Source: Ilex aquifolium
Taxonomy: Eukaryota > Streptophyta > Magnoliopsida > Aquifoliales > Aquifoliaceae
Length of the DNA stretch: 64,000 nt
Assembly: GCA_951799425.1 (NCBI GenBank)
Contig: OX637402.1
Location: 18,985,844 to 19,049,843 of the forward strand
Direction: 5' to 3'
In this document: positions 1 through 12,081 of the stretch, piece after piece
Position numbering within the stretch: the first letter of the stretch is position 1
Layout of the letters: each line of letters starts with the position of its first letter
Translations under genes and position numbers: made by a program
The notes under the pieces: model-generated
Databases searched by the model: none
What the model was told of the DNA's origin: nothing
What the model saw: the letters and a program-made list of their open reading frames with translations, nothing else

Positions 1-711
1 CATGTGTTGAATTTGGAAAAGCAAAAATGATGACTGGTTAGGAAGCAGATGAGGTACCCTAAACAGGGCATCTAAAGTTCATAGGATCAAAAGAATACAC
101 ATTTTTTTTGCCTATCAACTTTACAATAAGAAATTGACGGACTATGCTACACCGTATTGACTTTATTATTCAATTAAGAATATTCTCAAATGTTGGTGTA
201 GTTTGAATCTTCAACGTAATCTGCTTCAGGTAACTTCGGCCATAAGCATAGGTCCTGCCTTACCCCAAAAGCAATACTCAAAAAGAGATAAAATGCAATA
301 AGAGAACATCGTACAAGATCAAGCAAGACACATCTTTGATTCTCTTCCTAGAAATCTAAAAAAAATGCCAAACTTAAAGAAGCAAATCGAAGGAAAATAT
401 AGCCCTATCCGTTCAAGTTATAAAACTGCATTATTGTCAATAGAAAGCTCCAACCATCATTTTTCCTTTGTGGAAGTCTGAATATATACTGGCACTTATC
501 CGTTTTGTCTCATCTGATCTCCTTGTCTAGTTCACTATCTTTTTTCCGCAAGGCACAAAAAATCAAAAAAAAAAAACAAAACAAAACTCCTGAAATAGAT
601 GGAATTCATTATCATTGATTGAAAACTTGAAATTCATAGGAACAGCTGAAATAAAATTATCACAATTAACAGGTCAGGTCATACAGTTGGCAAGGCCTGC
701 CTTCATCTCAC
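1..711 (-). other. Intron of the SUMO protease gene, open at the left edge
   Basis: This stretch follows the donor site (AAG|GTGAGA) of the last exon I can identify in the minus-strand SUMO protease gene. I looked on the minus strand for the next conserved block (Phe-Leu-Lys-Glu-Glu-Trp-like) and for the Asp-Cys-Gly catalytic block and found neither. The intron therefore probably runs beyond the edge. No other feature is seen here. Confidence 0.5.
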
Positions 712-3700
712 CTTTTAATGTTCTCGAAAATTGATTTACTACAGTGAAGCCCTAGTGAATCCAAGTGAAGTAGAATTGGTCCTGTTTCATCTTCCTTGTA
801 TGGGATACATATAATCACCAAGCTCCAATGAAGACTGCACAGGAGAAAAGAGAGGGGGAGAAGGAGAAAACAGGAGGTAAAAAGAGTGAATTTTGCAGTA
901 ACTTGAGCCATGTGTAAAGAAATTGAATACAAGGCAGAACTAAAGGAACAATCTTCCACAATATTACATGACAAACAGTAGTTAAAAACGCAACACACTC
1001 AAGGAAGTATTGACACTACTCACTAGGAGAATCTAAAGGTTATTCTTGCCCAGCCAGCCTTTAATAAAATTTAGGGCCGAAAAAGTTCTACTCCCCTGCT
1101 TCAGAGTTGAATAAAAGGTGGGCACAACTGAAACCACCTATCATGCCATTTGAAACATTTAGTTGACAGCATGTGGAGCATTCCATCACTTCCATTTGTC
1201 TTCTATTTACATGACAAGCTTGGTTTGGTGCAGAGGACAAGACCCTTTAGTCTCAATTAAGACGATGCCATGTGGTGGCAACATGTCTTACCAAACATTG
1301 CTGACAACAATACATGGCATGAATTTTTTTTTCCCTCTTGATACATAAATAGAAATAACAAAATGAGGCTGTCCACTCTATAGTGGTCATAAGTTACCCG
1401 GCACAAGAGCTAAAGCAGCAATGCCTTCCAAACCTGTTAACTATTCAAGGGTTTTCCAACTATAGTCCTTCCCCAGAAAATTCAATTAATTTATGGTGGA
1501 TAGTGGGATTAGACTGCTCGCAAACTCAAGATCCAAACCTCTTTTCCAATGACTAATAATTAAACAGTGGCAAAATGGACTGAGAGTTGTGGCATTGTGT
1601 CGAGCACAGAGATGAAAAAATGAACAAGAAATATAATTATTTCCTTGTATATAATCCCAATCACCAAAATAACAGCAAAAATTCTGATTAATAGCTTGTG
1701 GACTCAACTTTCAGGTCCTTAACTTGAAGATTATGAACCTGGGTCAACTTACTAAGGTAAAACAATTATCTTCCAGCCTAGGCAAAGAAGAAGAACTGTT
1801 CAAACCCTTACTAAAAAGGGTCTCCAACTGGAGCTTGGATAGAAGACTACATTATCAACTTCTAGATTATGTTTTTTTTTAATAAAAGCAGAATATTATA
1901 GAAAGGAATCAAGAGCAAGGTACACTATTAAGGACAAGATATCCTCGAAAATGAGTGATAGCAAAAAGACGTCAGAAAGGGTAAAAAACTAAAGTCAAAG
2001 TCGGCGTCCAATTCCGTTAGAGATCCGACAAAGACAACCCTCTAAAACTTCTTGTGGCTTTGGTCCAAAATGACCATGAAAACAAGTCTTTCTCATACTA
2101 ATTCGGAAAGAAGAAAACGATTATTACAAATTTTAGCATTCCTCTCCATCCAAATACACCAAAGAATTGTCATGAACGCACAATTCCATAGTACTTTCAA
2201 GGATCAAAATTTCGATTTGAAACGGTCGAAACATTCAAAACGTTTCCATTTTCGAGGAGACCGAAACGAATTAGCGATGGAATCGAAGTTCTAATATTTC
2301 GAGATATTTCCTAACGTTTCGCAGTGTTTTGTATTGTTTCATTATATTTGCACAATTATTTCGGAATGTTTCAAGGTATTTCAAGACACTTTAGTATATA
2401 TCGACCAATGTTTTAGAAAAATAATTCTTAAATTTTTTATTTTTTTCATTCTATTTCCAAAACGGGTCGAAATATTTTTGAAACACGTCGAAACATTTTC
2501 GTTTCCTAAGTTACTGAAACAATGCACCAAAATGAAATTTTGATTCTCAAGTACTTTAGTTTCTTTTTTCTTTTCAAAACACCAATACTTTATCTGCAAC
2601 ATCTTCTTGATTGTAGAAGGGCAAACCCAAGCCTTACCGATAACTTCTAGATTATGTTTGCATGTAACCAAGTTCTACTTCATTAAGAAAATCTAATTTC
2701 CCACTTTGGAGGGTGGAGAAAAAGGAAAATTGATGAAACCAAACAAAATTTAATCAACAAGAAGAATGTACTTTCCCTTCTGATCGGGGAAAACCAAAAA
2801 TTTCTGAAACTTAAAAAATGTCAGTTATAGGTTCCTTTGGTGCAGGAAATAGAATGTTAACTTTTGTAAAATAAGTATGTAAATCTTTCCTCTCCTAGCT
2901 TCCGTGTAGACAGCCCAAGATTATGCATTCTTAAACGTGGCTCTAAATATATTAAAAAAGCCTTAAAATCAACTTAAAAGACTTACTCATCATGTATTGG
3001 AAGGAGTATATACGATTTTTCAAATATGTTGACACCTTTCCACCACCTACGGAACTTTTCAAATGAATTTTCCTGGTCACTCCGCTGCAAAAATAAATAA
3101 TAAATTAAGGCAAGTTAGTAATAACAAAGCTGTAAGAAGCAACACAAGGATTAGCTTCCACATAACGAGAATCATCACGTCAAGCATACATTTCTGTGAA
3201 ATATGCTTTGGTTTTTTCCCACCATGGGACAGGCGGTGGGGCGGTTGCATTTTAATGGATATGATAGTGTGAAGGTTATTTAAAACTTATTATCTCTTTC
3301 CCATTGGCTTCTGACAAGAGGAAAATATCTCATTGACCTTGTTTTGCTCCCAGAAAGCTAACACCTTAGAGTCAGGTTAATTTCAATATGAAGCCACAAA
3401 AATATACCAGAACTTTAGATAAATCAAAGCTTCATCTACCCACTATATGTATCCATCCCTTCATTTTTGTCAATAACGGAGAGAAAACTTTGGACTAAAT
3501 GGCACCAAGCCAAGGCCAAAATGATACAGATTACGCTATTTGGTGCAATAGTTAACTTCCAAATGCCACTTATCAGAAAAATAAAAAGTACCAGCGAAAA
3601 CCAAGATTGTTACCAATTTTACAGCTCAAGTACCTAGGTTTACCAGCTTTAGGATACACGCTCAAGTGAGTTAAAGCATAAGAAGCTAAAACACCAAAAA

Positions 3701-6700
3701 AGTGTCGTAAGCTAGAATCAAAATTGTTTGTGGAGGACAAAAACAAAAAACTAGAAAAGATTCCAATGGGAAAAAGAGATACCTTCTTCAGTACAGCCTC
3801 TTTTAGCTTCTTATAGAAATACGTGTTGAAAAAATGATAATCACCTCCTATCCTATTTTGGGGAGATGTTGACTGCTGCAGATATCTACCCCAAAGAAAC
3901 TCACAAATTAGTAAAAATAACAACCTCATCAGAATATTCAAGTCAAAGTTTCCTCCAGCTTGCACCTACAATAGGATTGCAACATGGCAAGCATAGATTA
4001 TAGATGGAGCAGGCCCCTCCACAAGAGCTTAAAGGATATAAGATGTAGGAAAAAAATGTACAAAGAGAAAGTAGGAAAAGAGAAAGAAAAGAGAGGCACA
4101 GAAGAGGGAAGGTGCATCAAACCATCTTTGATTACATTATAAACTTACCGGATGTAAAAATTCATTATGGTTGATGATAGATAGGCTTCAGGAGCAAGGC
4201 ATTCCATGTCTGAGTAAAAAATTTCAACTGATTCTGGATCGTCCCTATATCCAAAAATAAAAGGGAAAAGATCCTAAAATGTGTGAATTAGACCTTTAAA
4301 AGGTTGTTGGTCAAACGAAGTTGCAATATGCATCTTATTTGGGCTAAAGACTATGGTTTACCTTGATGGATAGTAGATCTTAGCCTCTTTCAGACTGAAA
4401 ACAAATGAGCAACAGGCATCACACAATTGCAACCCCCAAAACCACATATCAACTGATTGAGATATCAAGCAAAAAAAAAAAAAAAACTAATCCAGACAGA
4501 ACAAAAAGGTTTGATGTACCGTTCATCTACTATATCTGCTGGTTCTGTTGCCTCTATTAGCTGAGCTTGAGGTTCCTCTTCATCCACTAGAACAACAGTC
4601 TGCCCCTTTTTAGATAGGAAGCTGTATTAGGTGCATTAAACATACAAATATGCATTTTCCAGACATCCAAAAAATAACATAAAAATAAAACAAGTAAATC
4701 AAATCAAATTTTCCAACTGAATACGCTGCTCAGCTTCAATAGATTATTGCAACTGCAGCAACCTATCATTGTCCTAATCAACAGTTTATGTTCTAACAAA
4801 GCGTACTCTGAGTTTCTCAACCAGCTGCAGCTGAAGAAGTAACCAAAAGAGCTGCAGCTGAAGAAGTAACCAAAAGAGCTGCAGCTGAAGAGGTAACCAA
4901 AAGAGCTGCAGCTGAAGAAGTAACCACTACCATGACCAATACAAAAGTAGAACAGCATATTATTGTCAAGCACTACATTTGACATGAACCGATGATATAT
5001 TTTTTGCTGTAACACTGATGGAAGAAAATTAAGGAACCCATTATAGTGTCTCATTTGTAACAAAAACATCACAAACAACCATCTATTTCTTAGTAGCCAA
5101 AGCATCAAGGTTCATGTCATCCATATTTCAAGCGATGCTCGGATTCCAAACTTTACAGCCATTTGGCTTTGTGCCGACTAAACAAAAATGTATGCACAAG
5201 AGCATCCCTGTCCAATGCACACATTTTTCTATGGAGTAATTGCCATCTCTAGTTTTTTGAGTTGTAGTCAAGTTGAATGAAAAAAATGACGAACATGTCA
5301 GAAAATTTTCATTCGATAACTTCACTTTCAGAGATTGGATTGCTTTCTTTTCTTTTCTTTTCTTTTTATAATTTCGTATGTATGAACATGCTTTCTTTTT
5401 TATTTTAAAAAAAACGTGCTTTTTTTTGGAGTCGGTGCATGCTTCTCAATGGAATTTTCTTTCGTAGTTTGGGCACATATGGACAGGTTAACAACACTTA
5501 GGCATATAAAATTTTGAGAATTGATCTTTAACCCAATTGTAAGGGGGTTATAGCCCAATGTAGAAATCAAAAAAAAATTATAAATATTAATTTTGTTAGA
5601 AGTCTCAAAATTTTGAAAAAGGTTAAAAGAAAACTTGAAACAAAAAAGGAAATACCAAAACCATGAAACAATGGCATACTGAGATACAAGTTCAAACATG
5701 TTCACTGAAGATAAGATGAAAGAGAGACTAGCAAATAAAGACACAAACTGAAAATAACTTACATTCACAGACCTCACTCTGTCTGAAGGCTGGACTTGAG
5801 GAGCATTTCTCCTACCAAGTGAAGAAAAACAAATCAGGTATATGATGTGTTAATTCAGGCATGCAAATAAAAGAGGCATGCTATTCGCACTCCCTATTTA
5901 ATCTCTCCAAGTCCATCTTAAATCCTAATGGCCTATATGACAGAATTACCCCTCTGTTATAATTTGTTATCCCCTTCCTCTTTTATAAGACAAAGGCATA
6001 ACTGTCTTCTCCTCACAAGAATCAAAGGAATAATTATACTTCTGTCTGACAAAATAAAGAAGTGGAGTGTGATGAGCTAAACAAGAATTGAGAATAGCAG
6101 CACCCCTCCCAAATAAAAAAACTGGGGACCCAAATGATAATATAGAGATCTTCAAAGGTTCCCTCAAGAAAAAACATCTGTATAACATCATTAAAACTAG
6201 ATTGACTTACAAAAACTTTTTCTTTGGAAAAAGTAAAGCAACCAATAAGTACATGGTACATACTAAAGTATAAAAGAGAAGATGAAGAAAAAAAAGTGAT
6301 AACCAAGGATATAAGTTCACCTTTTTCTTTTCGATCTTGAACATTTTGCTAGCAATCAGTTTGCAAAAATGAGATTGTAATACAGAAACCAACATCTCTA
6401 GTAGAAAGCTTTAAGAACAAACCTTGCCTTCTCTGGTACTAAACAAAAACTTTCAAGTCAAGTCAAGTGTTCATTGTTTGAAATGATATATTCATCCAAA
6501 ATTTCATTCATACTCAATATTAAGAAGCTATTACAAATAATAAAACATGCATAACATGAAAATATATGCAATATGATGATCAGTGACATAAGTGAAATGT
6601 ATTCATTGACACCCACAATATACATAGTAAATTGCGAGCAAAAGTGATGATATATACACCACAAGTCCATAACTTGCCACAAACACCAAAGACCCATGAA

Positions 6701-9653
6701 AAAACTTGCACAACATTTTTCAGTGATGAAGATACTAAATAGGAAATTCAGAGAAAACAGACACCAAAAGCAAATTTAGAAGAGAAATAATGCATACTTC
6801 TTTGATAAAAAGCCAGACAAATTTCCTTCAAAAAGACGAACTGAACAAGTAGATGAACCCGTGTCCTTTTGATCTCCGTTTGAGAGATTCTTTTTATCAG
6901 CATCAATGGAAAGATTGCTAGGGCACTTAAAAGGTTTATGTCTCAAAGATAACCTATTCTTGTGTCTTCCCCTCGATGCGAACTGCCCTTTATGTCCCAC
7001 TTTCCGACGGTCACAGGGTCTAATATATGAAAAATCTTTTTCAAAGGCGTTGACTGTCCTAGTATCCATCTGCTACATGAATACAGGAAAATCAAAGCAG
7101 TTATACTGCTTAGTTAAAGACTTAAAGCTATATCAGCAAATTACGGAACAAATGTATTCAACTTTAATAGTCACCATACGTTTTCTTCTAACTTCTTGTA
7201 AAAATGTAAGGCAAATGCAGACCGTGAAGATGGTAGAGATGGATCCCCTTGTTTGGAGCCATCATATGCCCCTACAAAACAAGTGTAGAGAATAAAAAAC
7301 CAAAAAAATGACATCAAGCATGCTAACTTGCTTAAATTGCATATCTAGATAGTTAAAAGATGGTCACGGAACTGCGAAGGCTCAACCCATGCTGTCAATT
7401 CTGTTCAATTCCACTTCCTTGCCAAGGAATAATTAAATGCCTCCAAATTTTTACAACCCTAAATTCCCTTTCATTTCAATCCAAACAAAACAGTCACCCT
7501 AAGGTCAATATAGAACTTGGACATTAGCATCAATACAAGGCATAACCAGCTCTCCCTCTCTTTATATCATGCAAGAAGTTAGTATGCACACCCATGGATT
7601 GTTCAAATAAAGACAGCTCGATTTTTCCTTTATGCTTTCACAAGTAAATGAGATAGTGTACCTCCAAAATACACACCATGCACTGCTCACGAAAACGTCA
7701 GACAGTATTTTTGTTTATGCATCATTTGCTCGAGGGAAGATTCCAAAAGTCAAATTTCAAGGAGAGACAAATAATGTGATTGCCCCCAGAGGGAGAGAGA
7801 GAGAGAGAATCCTTCTGGCCCCACCAAAACTATCACCTCGAAATTCATTTATCTTCTTTCCGGCAACAAATCAAACAAAATACACAAATATGAAAGCCGG
7901 GACCAGTGCTCTAAATATATAATATGTCAAGAGACAACACTATTTGTCAGAGGTCAAATCCCATAATTTATTACTAAGACAATTTTCCATACTGTGACTA
8001 AGTTTCAAGTATATTCTACGCCTATGATCCTAACAGTGAAGGGGATCAACGGGAAAGATGGCCTACAGAGGAAGAGTCTTGGCACTTTATGTAAGCAGCA
8101 TTTCTGGCGTGAAGAAAGACCAAGCCCCAGAATACCAATGGTGTCAGTTACTCATAAATCTTGAAAGCCTAGACAAAATTGAGTCTGCTGCTGTTACTAG
8201 TACTCAAAAAGGCCGCAAAAGAGTGAATATTAAAATAAGAAATGGATTCAAGATACTAGCACAAGTGCACAACAATTAGAATCTCACCAACCAAACTTGG
8301 GTTATGAAATTGTGCGGGCTCCTTGCACCCATCGTCATCATCCTGTCAAGTAAAAATCATGACTAACAACCGTCAAGATCTAAATATGCATCAGTAAAGC
8401 ATTTATACATCATGAATAGGTTAATATTTGATATGCACAGGAGGAATTCCTTTAGCAAGTCTTACTATTAGTCATTGTCCAAAACACAATTCCCAAGGTG
8501 ATTCAAAAGATCAGGAACTAAGAAACTAATCACACAACCTCCAAGAAAACCACTCAGCCTCCAGGGCTCTGCAGTTGTATTAGTCTCTCCTTGTAAGTCA
8601 ATCTGTGGTCTCCACTTGTCTCTCTTACTTCACATTCCAGAGATCATCCCCCAGTCTGAAAATTTCCACTTTCTCCCCCCCAAAAAAAATTTAGAATGAC
8701 ACCACATCTCCGTACCCTTGCCCCCAAAGGGTACAACTAGTGGGAGCTCGCACGCACCTTCTTGTCAACTATGAAAACGGGGATAATTATGAAAATAGGA
8801 TAACGAGGAGACCATATTGGTTGCTTCATGTCACAGTACAAATCAAATCCAGTTGTACAAGACTTTCACAAAAAACTGTGTAAGTGAGAACTGTCATGGC
8901 ATGACTAGGCCCAGTCACTGGGTCAGAAACCTCTATCAGAACAGTTCCACTTCCACAACACAATTGCAATGTGAAGCACACTTATTCATAAACATACAAA
9001 TTATAAAGAGCTCTCCAACACCCATAGCCTAAATAGAGCTACGCATATGCCATAAAATATATTAAACTTCACATTACAAGCTCCTGTATAACAAACCCTA
9101 GGTCTGTCCTAAACAACTACAAATAGCATAAAATCATGTCCCCAAATCAAAACACTGCATGCAACTTGAAAAATCAATGCAATACATAAAAATATGTGTA
9201 AATCTGTCTATATCTATGTCTATAAATACAGACATAGACAGAGACAGAGACAGAGACAGAGAGATTCATGAGCATTTAGAATTGGAAAAGAAATAAAATC
9301 AACAAGAATCCAACCTTCTCAGCTCGCTGGCGTAGACGGCGCTCTATCTCGTCCTCTTGGCGCTTGATACTGACCCTAAGCTTCTCGCCTTTATCGGCCA
9401 ATTTCTCACCGATAGATTTAAGAGTCTGTCTGTTCCTTTCAATCGTATCGTTCAGTTCTTTGTCACTCAAATGCCTAAAGCCGTTCTGTTGTTGTTCGCC
9501 GTCCATCTCCATCGATTCCGATTTCTCCGCCTCCGCACCGGTGGTTGTAACCACCACTACCGTCGGAGGCTCCTCGTCGTCGTCTTGATGGTCAGGCAAG
9601 AGCTTTTCCCAATCAAGGTCTAGTTTTTTCCCCTTTCTCTCTCCTTCTTCCAT
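712..9653 (-). CDS. OTS1: OTS1/OTS2-type SUMO protease (ULP1 family, C48), 3' end outside window
   Basis: Predicted deSUMOylating cysteine protease of the nuclear OVERLY TOLERANT TO SALT group, which removes SUMO from target proteins. Predicted coding exons: 9653-9315, 8342-8288, 7271-7180, 7069-6798, 5811-5763, 4599-4520, 4394-4362, 4244-4149, 3885-3783, 3084-2987 and 834-712. All junctions are GT-AG and the reading phases join without a break, giving 446 residues so far (Arabidopsis OTS1 has about 584). The N-terminal part has LSDKELNDTIERNR and DKGEKLRVSI, typical of the family. The catalytic domain shows ECLAPEAYLSS, HFFNTYFYKKL, FRRWWKGVN, then HWSLV (catalytic His about 408) and LHLDSLGLH (catalytic Asp about 431). 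The Gln and Cys of the triad lie beyond the left edge. OTS1 and OTS2 cannot be separated here, so the symbol is provisional. Confidence 0.9.
2202..2546. mobile_element. MITE-like element with inverted ends in a SUMO protease intron
   Basis: A 345-bp block begins GATCAAAATTTCGATTTG and ends with the near reverse complement, CAAAATGAAATTTTGATTC. The 5-bp motif TCAAG flanks it on both sides (2197-2201 and 2547-2551), which fits a target-site duplication. The interior is rich in GAAAC/GTTTC words. It lies in the 2.15-kb intron between the two last visible exons of the SUMO protease gene. A related fragment lies at 31919-32034. The superfamily is not assigned. Confidence 0.6.
4823..4926. repeat. 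27-bp minisatellite, about 3.9 copies
   Basis: Three full 27-bp units and one of 23 bp follow each other at 4823, 4850, 4877 and 4904. Each unit contains AGCTGCAGCTGAAGA followed by AGTAACCAAAAG, with a single A-to-G change in the third unit. The array lies in the 1.16-kb intron between the exons at 5811-5763 and 4599-4520 of the SUMO protease gene. The unit is a multiple of three and stays open on the minus strand as repeated Ser-Ser-Cys-Ser-Ser-Phe-Gly-Tyr. Confidence 0.9.
7070..7075 (-). promoter_or_regulatory. NAGNAG tandem splice acceptor of SUMO protease exon 4
   Basis: Read on the minus strand the intron ends TGTAGCAG just before ATGGATACTAGG. Splicing after TAG (exon from 7072) or after CAG (exon from 7069) keeps the same frame and differs by one Gln. 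This is a classic site for isoforms that differ by one residue. Confidence 0.6.
9231..9262. repeat. ACAGAG simple repeat
   Basis: About five units of ACAGAG (first unit imperfect) in the first intron of the SUMO protease gene, just downstream of the donor of exon 1. Confidence 0.85.
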
Positions 9654-9790
9654 GTATGAAAATGAATGTAGATATATCTATTTCTCAGTTACATATGGAA
9701 TAGAACTCTGATTCTATCGTACGGTCAATGCTCTGCTCTGTGCTCTGTGCTCTGTGCTCTGCTCGGAACTGCAAGTATGAGGAGGAGAGA
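9654..9790 (-). promoter_or_regulatory. 5' leader/promoter-proximal region of SUMO protease with a GCTCTGT repeat
   Basis: The chosen start codon at 9653 opens a protein with the acidic N-terminus expected for the family, and no upstream in-frame extension resembles it. About 75 bp upstream lies a 7-bp tandem array, roughly 9729-9762, with four GCTCTGT-like units on the plus strand. I see no TATA box that I would defend. Confidence 0.4.
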
Positions 9791-9950
9791 AAGTGAAAGA
9801 CTGTTGCCAGAGAGCGATGGGTGTGGGGTCCTGGAAGTAATGAAAATAGATGTGGGCGTAGTGAGGGGTTTTTTCGTCTTTTTGCCACGTTTTGGAATTA
9901 GCCTCCTAAATTATAATTTTTTTTATATTATTCTCTCCACTATCAAGTTT

Positions 9951-10277
9951 GTTATATTTATACGGGTTTTTTGTATATTGTACCATAAAAAAATTTAAAT
10001 TTTTTATTTTATATCCTCATAAATAAATTTTTCACATTGTACCTGTAATGTATCAAAAATGTTTCAATATAACTCATCTGTTAATTTTCATTATTTTTTT
10101 CGTCAAAAATCAATCAATTGACACTGACGGAAAAACTAACGAAAAGTTAACAGAAGGGTCACATTGTAACATTTTTGATACATTGATAGTATAATGTATA
10201 AAATTTAATCTTTAAGAATAAGAAATGAAAAACTTAAAATCTCGTCGGGAGTAAAGTACAATCTACTCTATTTATAC
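9951..10277. repeat. Inverted-repeat element upstream of the SUMO protease gene
   Basis: A long imperfect hairpin. The arm at about 10035-10088 contains AATGTATCAAAAATGTT and CTGTTAA. Its reverse complement occurs at about 10141-10195 as TTAACAG and AACATTTTTGATACATT. The similarity extends outward more weakly to about 9951 and 10277. This is the look of a foldback MITE, about 300 bp upstream of the start codon. No clear target duplication was found. Confidence 0.6.
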
Positions 10278-10530
10278 CCTTAACTATGAGATTAGTTTTA
10301 TATTACCCCAATTATTAATGTCTGTTGCAAATTTGACAGAAAATTATTTCATTTTATCCTTTAAACTATATAATTTTTTTTACCTTTTTTTCGATACATT
10401 GATAATTTCTGTCCAAAAAGATAATAGATGTTTGCATTTGGGATAATATGAAATAACTTAAGTAATTGAGGGGTACAATAAAATTGAATTTCTAGTTTGA
10501 GGGTAAAAGTGTAACTTACCTACTAAAGAA
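10268..10530. repeat. Second, weaker inverted-repeat element
   Basis: The left part (TTTATACCCTTAACTATGAG, then TTATATTACCCCAATTA) is similar to the reverse complement of the right part (about 10455-10522). The arms are more diverged than those of the neighbouring element that ends here. I read it as another decayed foldback element of the same general type. Confidence 0.4.
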
Positions 10531-10748
10531 TCGGCATGTTAACCAAACAAACCCGCCCCTTTTTTCTCTCCAAAAATGCTAAAATATTTCCTGATAATTA
10601 GTAGGAATTATTTGTTTGTATTTTTGAAGGGAAGAAAATAGTGAAACTCGAATCCTTAAACATTACTTGCCCATTAACTTTATGATTATAAAGATCTATG
10701 ATTGACATTAGTAATAATCGTTGTCGAATGATAAACTGATCTCTAGAT

Positions 10749-11086
10749 TAGGGTTGTTAGTCGAACGAGCTCGAGCCGAGTTCAAACCGAACTTGAAAAA
10801 CTTGTTTCTTAATCGAGCCTAAAAAAATGTTCAAGTTTGGTTCGTTTAGAAAATGAGTCGAGTGAACAAGCTCAAAACAAGTCAAGTCTGAGCCAAGTTC
10901 GAGTATTTGCACATAAACGAGTCAAGTCTGTCGAACTTAAGCAGAGCTTATAAGGCTTGTTTTCTAAACGAACCTAAAAATTTGTTCAAGTTCAGGCTCG
11001 TTTAGAAAACGAACCGAGCCTGAACGAGCTGAACTCGAGTCGAACCCGAGCCAAGCTCGAGTAGCTCAATTTGATTAACAGTCCTA
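10749..11086. mobile_element. hAT-type MITE with 8-bp TSD, rich in CTCGAG/GAGCTC words
   Basis: The 338-bp element begins TAGGGTTGTTAGTCGAACGA and ends with a sequence whose reverse complement is TAGGACTGTTAATCAAATTG. The perfect 8-bp direct repeat CTCTAGAT flanks it (10741-10748 and 11087-11094), and eight bases is the hAT target size. The interior consists of degenerate alternating GAGCTCGAGCCGAG-like and TCGTTTAGAAAACGA-like words, a common plant interspersed repeat. There is no coding capacity, so the element is non-autonomous. Confidence 0.85.
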
Positions 11087-11523
11087 CTCTAGATTATCCG
11101 ATTACGCTAGTAGTGTCCGTCCTTGTCACAATTTACTCAGCCGAACAATGTAATAAACTTCCACAATGAATTCAGATTTTCTTTAATATTTTTTTTCATC
11201 ACATTGTTTATTACTAAATCACACACTTTTTATTAATAAAAAAAATCACATATATACAATGAGTATTATTTGAATTTAATCGACAATGAGCATAATATGA
11301 ATATACAAAAAGTAATTTACCGATGAGAGAAACGAAAAAAATATATATCAAAAGAGATTTCATTCCATTTGTATTAATGTTCAGCGAATTCTTGAACTGT
11401 GGGTATGTCAAAGTTTGATTGGACTTAAAATTTAAATACATATGACTTTACTTATTTAAATCGATGTGAGATTTTAAAAATCGTGACTGTTCAGGTGATT
11501 ATAAAGAAACGTAAAGTTACCTC

Positions 11524-12073
11524 TAGGAGTGTTCAAATTTTCGATTACTCGTAATTTTTTACCCTACCCGAACCTATTGATCGGTTAACAGAAAAAAAAA
11601 TGTGTAGAAATGCAAAATGTCCATCAAATTTTCGTATTTCTACCCTACCCTACCCGCATATATATATATATATATTGGAGTAGTTATATTTTTTGATGTG
11701 TTTTATATAGTTTAAACCTAAAATAATTGTTATTGTATTTGTGCAATAATTATGATAGATTGATGTTTATGCCTTGGACTTTCTTGTGTTTTATGTTAAT
11801 TGTTATTGTAATTATTTTAGGTTTTAGTGTTCTTGGTTTATTATATTGTTAAATTGGTACATGTTACTTAATTGAATTATTAAAATGATCCAAATATTAA
11901 TAATTACACCCGATTTCCTACTCGACTTCCTACCAGATTAATTGAACAGAAGTCAAGTAGGAATACTACACTTGATTGGGTAGCATAGGCCAAGAAAAAA
12001 TTCTTTCGCAAAATATCGAGTAAAAAGATGGAATATCATATTTCTTACCCATAGCGTAGGGTGAACACCCCTA
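11524..12073. mobile_element. hAT-type MITE with 8-bp TSD GTTACCTC
   Basis: The 550-bp element has termini TAGGAGTGTTCA and, at the other end, TGAACACCCCTA, which are inverted repeats with one mismatch of the well-known hAT pattern TAGGGGTGTTCA. The perfect 8-bp duplication GTTACCTC occurs at 11516-11523 and 12074-12081. The interior is AT-rich with a short TA run near 11655 and pyrimidine-rich CCCTACCC words near both ends. There is no transposase. Confidence 0.88.
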
Positions 12074-12081
12074 GTTACCTC

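Noticed and set aside
6423..6438. 16-base micro-exon candidate in the SUMO protease (AG/GT borders, would code NTREGK)
   Set aside because: Including it shifts the phase of the next exons and creates a stop in the VVLVDEEEP exon. Skipping it keeps a perfect frame.
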